A DNA stretch of 24,280 bases from Perkinsus olseni (Eukaryota; Perkinsozoa; Perkinsida; Perkinsidae), in assembly GCA_013115135.1 (NCBI GenBank), contig JABANP010000657.1:1-24280 (forward strand). The letters are read 5' to 3'. A program made the translations under genes and the position numbers. The notes under the pieces are model-generated. The model was not told where the DNA came from. It saw nothing but the letters and a program-made list of their open reading frames with translations, and made no database searches. Numbering within the stretch: the first letter of the stretch is position 1; the number at the start of each line of letters is the position of its first letter. Of this stretch, positions 18,056-24,280 are shown piece by piece.

Positions 18056-20354
18056 ATGATGAGGACCGGCGGTAATGTCGCCATCATCAGTAGACTCGGC
18101 AGAGTCGTGACCGGACAGTCGAGAGCATTCGGGAAGAAGGCGAAGAAAGGACAACAACAACAGCACGAGGAGGAGGCAGTACCAATGAAGGCTGTTGTAA
18201 TACTCGGGTCGTATTGGGTGACCTCTCGTGGTGATGATGAGTAACGAATGAGATGGTATGGCTGTAGACGATTGGTTTACTTCGAGATTGCCGAATAATA
18301 TGCCCCCATGCACTGCGTATGATATTGGTGAGGGCGTGACTTCCTCCACCGAGACTGCTCCCAGCTGCTACTCTCCCTACGACAGCTGCCCGTGGGCCTC
18401 TATGCTGATTCATCATCGGTGATGGTGTTATTATTTCAGAGCCGTCCCGCAGCCCCTCCTCCGGTACCCAAGTACGCTGTAGACGGCAGTAAGCTGGATA
18501 GTAGGACTGCGACTGGTGGTGGCAGCTGCAGCCCGAAGGAGATCGGAGTGGTGATGGCGGAGGCAGTTAGTGAAGCCACACTGAAACAGGTAGTGCTTCG
18601 ACTTCTTCGCAGTGGTAATACCGGAGTGTGGTTTAGGTGCTGTCAGAAGCAGCAGAAGGGAAGACGGATGATGACCTCTTCCGAGCCCTCACTACTGCCA
18701 ATGCTGATGGTAATAGTACAACAACCGACCCAATGCATCATCCATAGGGGAATATAAAATGAAAGTTTGATAGATCCATGTTCCACCATCAGTGTCGCTT
18801 CTCTCTGACGAGCCCTCGTCGCTCGCCACTTACCCTTCCTCCTGTCGGATCCCCCGCTGCCTGTGGGTTCTGCATGATCATCATCAGGTCTATTTTCAGG
18901 TCCTGTGAGTCTGAGGGTGTCAGCGGTCACACCATCAACGGCTATCGCCATTCTCGAAGCTTGCGCGATTAAACGTGTTCGAAGTTTTCCGGATTTGGCC
19001 AGGATCTCCGCAATTCTCCTGCGACCGGGCAACCCTAGGATGACGGCGGAGGAAGCGACGTCCTTGCTGAGGCTCTACACCTTCATGGGCTCGATAAATG
19101 AGCCGCTGGCGTTGGCGTGCGCCAATAGTGTCATACCACTCCTTCCCCAAATGAGTTGGCATGACATAGCGGCAGTTGCCCGGGATATGGCGCGGCACAG
19201 GTAACAAAAGCGGGATCCATGTTCAGTCGGGGCAAATCCTTAGAATTAGTTCTGATAATTTTCTCCCCACAGAGAAGCATATTCGATCTCTTTCGGTCTC
19301 TGAAAGAGGAGCTTCTCTCCTCCACATCGTGATAGACTTTGCCTTGGATGGGTTACTGAATTGTGTGGCGATTGGTGATTCCCTCAGGGCACGTCCGCGT
19401 ACTTTCTTCGATATTATATTGACCAGGGCGGCTGCTGAGATTGGAGCGATCGATAGTAAGGATATCTTTTCACTCTGGCATACTATGTGCTACTTGAGGC
19501 TACCATATCCAGAGGAGGTAATCAGCAGTAACAGTGGGAATATCACCGCCGTTGGAGGGGCCGTCTCGATTTCACTTCCACTCGGTACTGATCATATTGC
19601 AGGATCGTGGACGACTGGCTGATGAGGTTGTCAAGCGTGCGAGGGAGGGGACAGCGGATCTCGAGGATATAATAGATGCGGCCTATGCCTGCAGTATGAT
19701 GTCCTTACAGGCCCTCAAGGAGGGGGGATACCAACATCGTGAGATCCCTTCCGCCCTCAGCACCTTTACAGTTTGCATGCAGGCACTCTCCGCCCTTTGG
19801 TTGAAGAGATCATCACTCGGTTGGAGGCTGGTGGTGTTGGTGACAGCTGGTTTGTGGAACACAGAGCGGCACATAATCGGCTACTCCTTGTAAGGGCCCA
19901 CCTGAGATATTGCCTACGGGAGGACCTGTTATGTGGGTGGGGGATGGACCTCGAGCCTCAGTTTGCTATTAGTTATGGTTGCCCGCAAGAATCGCCAATC
20001 ATAGTCTGAAGTCGGTGGATGCCATGCATTAGTCCGACATTTGGGTATTTGCTAATATCTGCATTTGCCATGCTCCGACCTCAGATACGCTCGCCCTCGG
20101 GTAACGCCAAGATCGCACTTCGTAGAGTCCATCGCATAGATGTGGAGGCGGACAGAGCAGTGGAGAAGTACCCCGAGGATGCCCACCCTCTACGCCTACC
20201 GAAGTCCATAACACAACTAAGTCTGATACTACGTAATACTCGGACAGGGCGACCAAAATCTGATCTAACACGCGGGGAAGGAGTGCCTCTTTTCCGGGTG
20301 TTCGACTCCTTACCGGAGCGTTGCGATTTTGAATTATCCAGTATTCCTTCTTAG
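18056..20354 (+). CDS. Predicted mitochondrial helical-repeat (HPR/OPR-like) protein
   Basis: Nine exons join in phase to 496 residues: 18056-18196, 18440-18614, 18647-18709, 18900-19200, 19275-19328, 19388-19517, 19603-19738, 19783-20003 and 20085-20354. The start MMRTGGNVAIISRLGRVVTG is basic, amphipathic and free of acid, as in mitochondrial presequences. From about residue 130 the protein is a series of helices with repeat-like texture: LRLLRSG, STAIAILEACAIKR, EEATSLLRLYTFMG, SIFDLFRSLKEELL, SKDIFSLWHTMCYLRLPYPE, LRPLVEEIITRLEAGG. This resembles the helical-repeat proteins (heptatricopeptide/RAP type) that bind organelle rRNA or mRNA in alveolates. I see no RAP domain at the C terminus (FRVFDSLPERCDFELSSIPS). 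Introns are 32, 44, 59, 74, 81, 85, 190 and 243 bases. The 32-base one is the least certain. An ATG at 18014 would extend the frame and bury the presequence. Confidence 0.6.
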
Positions 20355-20564
20355 GGGAATTTTTTGTATTTAAAGAATATTAGTAGACATATGGCGTCAG
20401 AAAATTTAAGTCATCGAGAAAATCGCGATGAAAAGGAGGGAAAGAGATAGCTCTCTTTCCAAGTAACCTCCTGAATCGCACTCCTTAGGATTTCCCCTTG
20501 ATGCATGCTGTGTCAAGTCGACTGATTACCTGACCTACCGTCCCTGCGATCGCCGAAATTGAAC

Positions 20565-20581
20565 GGCCGTGGTCCACGGCC
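20565..20581. repeat. Perfect inverted repeat, 8-base arms, 1-base spacer
   Basis: ggccgtgg (20565-20572), T, ccacggcc (20574-20581). A further ccgtgg follows at 20581-20586. The ccgtgg/ccacgg core also occurs as a palindrome at 2587-2599. Confidence 0.7.
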
Positions 20582-20652
20582 CGTGGAGGAGGCACTGCTA
20601 CTCGGTGACCCCTGAGTTCACCAGCTCCCCAGCTCCTTGAATGTTGTACTGT

Positions 20653-20742
20653 CAATGATCATGGCCTTAATTTGAACGAAATAAGGCCGTCAACGATCGT
20701 GGCCTTAATTTGAACGAAATAGGGCCGTCAACGATCATGGCC
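20653..20742. repeat. 38-base tandem repeat, about 2.4 units
   Basis: Units 20653-20690 and 20691-20728 differ at only three or four positions, and a partial third unit runs to 20742. Each unit carries 'ggcctta' and 'taaggcc' arms around 'atttgaacgaaa', so each can form a hairpin. It lies immediately upstream of the ATG at 20750. Confidence 0.85.
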
Positions 20743-20749
20743 ATCGTCG

Positions 20750-21078
20750 ATGGTCTATATATTAGGGTGTGTTGGCCAAGTCGGGGCGGAAAATGACTCG
20801 TGGCCCGAGTTGAAGGGATCCTCTCTGCGCTCCATTGAGGCCGCGGTGAAGGCTGGGAATGAAAGATTCATAGCAGCCTTGATATGGAAAGTTCGAAAGG
20901 TTATCAATGCCTTCGTAGAGTTGCCCGGAAATCTATATGACCGGGATGAGAGGATGACAGTACTAAATGAGAGGATGTAAGTAGGTTCTTACAGGACTTT
21001 TTGAGCGAAGCCTCGCGGGAGTTCCCTGATCTGGAACTAAAGGTCTTCACCGCGGCAGGACTCGCTCAGTTAAACTGA
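20750..21078 (+). CDS. Small unidentified two-exon gene
   Basis: Exon 1 (20750-20959) contains ENDSWPELKGSSLRSIEAAV, NERFIAALIWKVRKVINAF and VELPGNLYDRDERMT. A 35-base intron (20960-20994, GTACTA...TTACAG, with a ctaaat branch-like word) joins in phase to DFLSEASREFPDLELKVFTA, ending GLAQLN at TGA 21076-21078. The predicted protein has 97 residues. If the ATG at 20750 is not used, the true start may be an upstream exon joining at 'ggccaag' near 20776, since the first dozen residues look less coding than the rest. I recognise no family; a WPEL word recalls potato type I inhibitors, but the rest does not match. Confidence 0.45.
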
Positions 21079-21599
21079 GCCAGTTTGTCTTCGCAAGGGC
21101 GTAAGGGGTGGGGATTACATCATGCAAGATCGTTCAATGCAAGCTTTTTCATGGCGTTGTCATCGCCAAACAGCCGGATGGTTGTTCTAGGTCCATGAAG
21201 GATCTCTCACTCGAGTTGGCAAAGTAGCCGATTGTGACAGTGATGCTAGCGGTTCGACGAATTTCCTGCTAGTGATTGTGGTAAACACTTTCTGAATGCA
21301 GGAGCTCTAGCTTCTGCATATGTGCAACCGATTCGGTTCGGTCTCATCTCGAGAGAATTCCGAGTTTTCGAACTCCAATGCCATGCTGCATTTCATGCTG
21401 AGTCTCCTTCATTTTGGACGTGTCTTATTCATCATTTGTGTTGAGTTTGGAAGGAGATCTCTCCTAGACTAGGAGCTCTCCTCAATATTCATGAGGCGTT
21501 CCTCAGCCCCTCTACCTCATCTAAACGTGTATTTCGGATATACTATATCCGCTCTCGAATTCGAGAGCCTCCGCGAGAGTTGGAGCTTTATCAGCCCCT
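21079..21599. other. No supported gene
   Basis: Frames are broken by stops on both strands. Short inverted words occur (cggatatac/tactatatccg near 21535-21552, ctcgaattcgag near 21555-21566, ctcggttt-like words), but nothing is long. A start for the reading frame ending at 21827 may lie here but cannot be fixed. Confidence 0.4.
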
Positions 21600-21827
21600 A
21601 GCCGGAGACTCATTTGCCCAACTTCTCCGATCTATCTCCGACTGGCCCTTCATAGCAAAAATTTCGGTGATAGACTCGCACTGTTGATGTTGACTACGGC
21701 CGCCTCAGGTAAATTGAAGGTTGCTCACTTCGTTCGTGCCCGCCGAGGCCCCTTCACTTTTGATATCCTAGAGAGGGATAGGAGGCTGATCTGGGAGTGC
21801 AACAACTTCGATCGATACTACGGGTAG
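21600..21827 (+). CDS. Unidentified terminal exon
   Basis: One frame is open across the region and ends DRLALLMLTTAASGKLKVAH, then FVRARRGPFTFDILERDRRL, then WECNNFDRYYG before TAG (21825-21827). A different frame just upstream (about 21570-21668) also looks coding (AGDSFAQLLRSISDWPFIAK), so an exon junction probably lies near 21640-21705, but no GT-AG pair there fits the phase. No family is recognised. It sits directly upstream of duplicated segment copy 2. Confidence 0.4.
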   Translation, partial: SRRLICPTSPIYLRLALHSKNFGDRLALLMLTTAASGKLKVAHFVRARRGPFTFDILERDRRLIWECNNFDRYYG

Positions 21828-21959
21828 TGCTAGGGGGTCGAGTAGGATGGGCTTGTTGCTTCCTCTCATCGGATCGATGTTGCCAACATCACGTTGGCTT
21901 CAGGTGTATCTCCATTCACCCCTCGTCTTTGCTCGTGGCCTGCCTTTCCACAGGCGCTA

Positions 21960-22765
21960 GGGTTGATACAGTCGTTGTGGCAGAGCATCGAGGGGGTCGT
22001 TAGAATAACCCATCACCCGTTTCACGTCTCTCCAGGGGGGTTCTGCCAGCTCCATGTGGAGGGCTCATTGGGACTATTTCTTCTCGGGGGCGCCGTCCGT
22101 CTTGGGTTTTGTCAGGTCATCGTTCGATAAGCTCGCCCCACGTCGTCTGGAGGAGCGAATACTCAAGGCGATGGGATACAGGATAGTACAGGTAGTAGTT
22201 TGAGGGGATGGATGATAATCAGTACGCCCGATGGATCGGCTTAGCATGCGAGGTCTTCTGACTTTCCTCCGCTCCGCTCAGGTGCCGTTTTGGCATTGGA
22301 GACGGGTAACGTTGAAGTCTAGGAGAATCGATATGATCCGAATGAGCAGGTATTGCGGATAACCCAACATTTTATGTATCTCATGCTTCGACCTTAGATT
22401 CATTGCTTTGCGAGACTTTAGGGAGCGGCATATGGCGCAGGGAGATGCTGATCAGTACTCCGATCCCACGAAGGTAAGAGGTCCCAGGTTCGATCCCTGG
22501 CGAATGTATTTCTTCGTGTTAGTTCAACGCTAGAGAGTGCGCACTCGACAGCAACTCATTCCAGTACATCGGGGAGAACTTCTTCAAATCGCAGAAGCCG
22601 AGCAAGGCTTGGATGCTCTCCGGGGCCGGATTGAAGTTACAAAAATTGCCGACAAGAATCACACTGTAATAAAACGTTTTATGATGATCGATTGGCGCTT
22701 CACATGCTTTGCGTGTTGTTTCGGAACTAATCCCGGTGTTGAGTTACCACCTTTTTCCGCTGCTG
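21960..22765 (+). repeat. Duplicated segment, copy 2 (copy 1 at 4823-5680)
   Basis: Same order of blocks as copy 1. In the piece at 22120-22190 the frame reads FDKLAPRRLEERILKAMGYR and ends IVQ just before GTAGTA; copy 1 has GTGAGA at the same place. In the last piece (about 22533-22671) both copies share the frame containing NSFQYIGENFFKSQKPSKAW (this copy), with a stop at the same place, and many of the differences are silent. Copy 2 lacks several short insertions present in copy 1. It ends less than 100 bases upstream of the phosducin-like start codon. Confidence 0.75.
22431..22517 (+). repeat. tRNA-Arg-like sequence, degenerate (copy 2)
   Basis: Here the T arm is perfect (ccagg 22494-22498, loop ttcgatc, cctgg 22506-22510), but the anticodon arm is worse than in copy 1: stem cgatc against ggtaa, loop ccacgaa with C in place of the universal T33. 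Taking the better arm from each copy (cgatc here, ggtcg in copy 1) gives a perfect five-pair anticodon stem, so both copies appear to be decayed descendants of one tRNA-Arg(ACG)-like ancestor. Confidence 0.45.
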
Positions 22766-22836
22766 GTGGTTGTTGCTACGGATGGGCGGTTGATAGGGTT
22801 ATGGACCTGGTTACACAACTTGTGGTTAGTTTAATA

Positions 22837-24177
22837 ATGGCTTTGGTACCGGGAACGACAGAGTGGGAGGATATTCACGTAAGCACAGAGGGGCAAGGCA
22901 ACAGGGATTATCGAATATTCGTCACGCGCCACGAAATTACCATCGCTCCGCTCACAATGTTGTTCGAGGGCCTTCAGTCCTTATCCCGAAACATCTCGAA
23001 ATTTACTTCGTTGAGTGCTCCTAAACGGAGAGTTACAAGAATGAACAAGTACGAATCTTCGCACGGCAAAGGTTTTTCTCCACCTTCAGGTGCGTCTGGG
23101 TAATTTTGCCCCGCGCCCGCTGGATCCTAGCGGAAATGATATTCAACAAAGTGTGGACGATTGTGTTGACGATGAGTTGGAGAAGATCCGAGCAAAGCGG
23201 CTGGAAGAGATGAAGCGGAAGGCGGTGAAGGAAAAGGAGGTTCTCGGGATAGGTCGCCTGACTTGTGTTGCATTCACATATTCTAATACGCCGAAAATTC
23301 ACCGGAAAGTTTCCTCTTTTTTCGAATCTTCTGCGTTTCTCTCGTCGATTACCAAGAATTTTTAGGAATGATTCTTACATGAATACATTTCCAACGTACC
23401 GAAAAATGCACCGGAGAGTTTTTCCTTCCGGAACTTCTTTCTGTCTATCGTCGGTTTTAGAACTCCTTCCCTCCCGGGATGGATCCCTCATCCCATTCGC
23501 TCGCTGCCAACGTAGTCATATTTTCAGCGTTTCCTCCACCCTCAGGCTGATACCGGCGGTAAAATAAAAGATATCGGTCGTCAAGAGTTCGTGACTGAAG
23601 TTAACGAGAGTTCGAAGACCTCAGTCGTGGTCGTGCATCTGGCTAACCTGCATGAAGCCATGTCCCGAAGGCTGGATGAATCTCTCTCGTTTTTGGCCAA
23701 GACGAAGCGGACGGTTAAATTCGTCAGAGGATTCTACCAGGATTTAATTATCGGATTCCCGGCTCTTCGGCTGCCGGCGGTTGTTGTATATTTTGATGGA
23801 AAATGTGTAAAACAACTGATTGGGAAAGAAGTGTGGACGTCGAGGGTTATCGCAAGTCCTACACTGGTGTGGAAGACATTAGGAATTAGCAAGATTGACC
23901 AAGATGAGCAAGATAGCGGCTCTGATAGTAGCGGCTCTGATGATGAGCGTGGCCGATTCAGGATGAGAGTCCGAAGAGACGTTAATCGCGAGATCAACGA
24001 AAGTAAGCTGGGGGTTGCTGTGATGGAAATCTTGAACCACTTGCAGTTCCTCAACTTTTCTCAGGATTGGATCGTCGAGACCGTTCCTCCAGGCGGGAGG
24101 ACGACAGGTCTGATGACGACGATGAGAACGAAAAGGAGTATGCCAATTTGAACTTACAGGATGCCTTGCGTGGTTAG
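22837..24177 (+). CDS. Phosducin-like protein (PDCL3/PLP2-like), four exons
   Basis: Exons 22837-22878, 23090-23252, 23571-24002 and 24065-24177 join in phase (introns 211, 318 and 62 bases) to 249 residues; PDCL3 proteins are about 240. Exon 1 is MALVPGTTEWEDIH, the N-terminal 'TEW-x-DI' signature. Exon 2 has the charged helix DDELEKIRAKRLEEMKRKA. Exon 3 is the thioredoxin-like domain (GRQEFVTEVNES, VVVVHLANL, VKFVRGFYQD, LRLPAVVVYFDGKCVKQLIG), with no CxxC pair, as usual in this family. The tail is acidic (SDDDDENEKEYANLNLQDAL). Such proteins are cytosolic co-chaperones that work with the CCT chaperonin in folding actin and tubulin. The second intron has a weak donor (GTCGCC) and acceptor (aaaag), but the join EVLGIDIGRQEFVTEV matches the family layout, so I trust it. 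Confidence 0.85.
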
Positions 24178-24280
24178 CGGAATTTTATGGCGCGCGAAAT
24201 CGCGACAGGTGTTCTCTCTGTATGATTATTATTATTATCGCTCTGTTTCGGCTGTGGATGAGGTTTTACCGTTTATGTGG
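24178..24280. other. 3' flank of the phosducin-like gene
   Basis: After TAG (24175-24177) comes 'cgcgcgaaatcgcg' and an AT-rich stretch with repeated att units (24223-24237). No clear polyadenylation word or next gene is visible before the window ends. Confidence 0.4.

Larger units (their letters stand above)
20355..20749. other. Intergenic stretch with hairpin and tandem repeat
   Basis: After the stop at 20354 comes an AT-rich stretch, then the palindrome ggccgtgg/ccacggcc (20565-20581), then a 38-base tandem repeat ending at the next gene. No coding frame is supported. Confidence 0.5.

Noticed and set aside
20653..20742. CRISPR-like repeats
   Set aside because: The 38-base units are directly adjacent with no unique spacers, and the context is eukaryotic.
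20785..20830. WPEL motif suggesting a potato type I protease inhibitor
   Set aside because: Only four residues match; the downstream core and reactive-site loop of that family are absent.
22120..22190. Cyclin-box fragment in the LEERILKAMGYR piece
   Set aside because: The text resembles the end of a cyclin helix, but no neighbouring cyclin-box helices or the following TPxxFL motif could be found in either copy.

Overview
This looks like nuclear DNA from a eukaryotic microbe. The open reading frames only become sensible proteins when joined across GT-AG introns of roughly 35-95 bases (a few of about 190-320). There are no bacterial operons or ribosome binding sites, and mixed repeats fill the space between genes. 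A DZIP1-like (cilium base) protein, a mitochondrial helical-repeat protein and a phosducin-like protein fit a flagellated protist. The short introns and the organelle repeat protein make an alveolate such as Perkinsus my best guess, but this is inference and not proven by any marker here.

Layout. Bases 1-2800 are repeat-rich with no gene I can support. Bases 2896-4267 hold remnants of a MULE-type transposase region, with one in-frame stop just before its clearest motif. Bases 4823-5680 are one copy of a duplicated segment (second copy 21960-22765) that carries a tRNA-Arg-like sequence and exon-like pieces with conserved splice sites. Bases 5760-6277 look like the C-terminal end of a Vps54-like tethering protein. 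Bases 7233-9443 hold an unidentified reading frame and inverted-repeat ends of a possible non-autonomous element. Bases 9470-11480 are a field of degenerate repeats.

The better coding half starts near 11490: an unrecognised gene of about seven exons (to 12410), a DZIP1-like gene (12472-15193), an intergenic repeat zone, a small predicted secreted protein (16939-17763), a nine-exon predicted mitochondrial helical-repeat protein of 496 residues (18056-20354), a small two-exon gene (20750-21078), a terminal reading frame (to 21827), the second duplicated segment, and a four-exon phosducin-like gene of 249 residues (22837-24177). All convincing genes are on the + strand. I see no functional link between neighbours; they look like independent housekeeping, cilium and organelle genes.

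The most unusual signal is the number of perfect short inverted repeats whose two arms are separated by exactly one base. Comparison of the two duplicated segments shows one such hairpin present in one copy and absent from the other, so these palindromes seem to be gained locally. Exon joins were worked out by hand from reading phase and GT/AG positions and have not been tested against transcripts.
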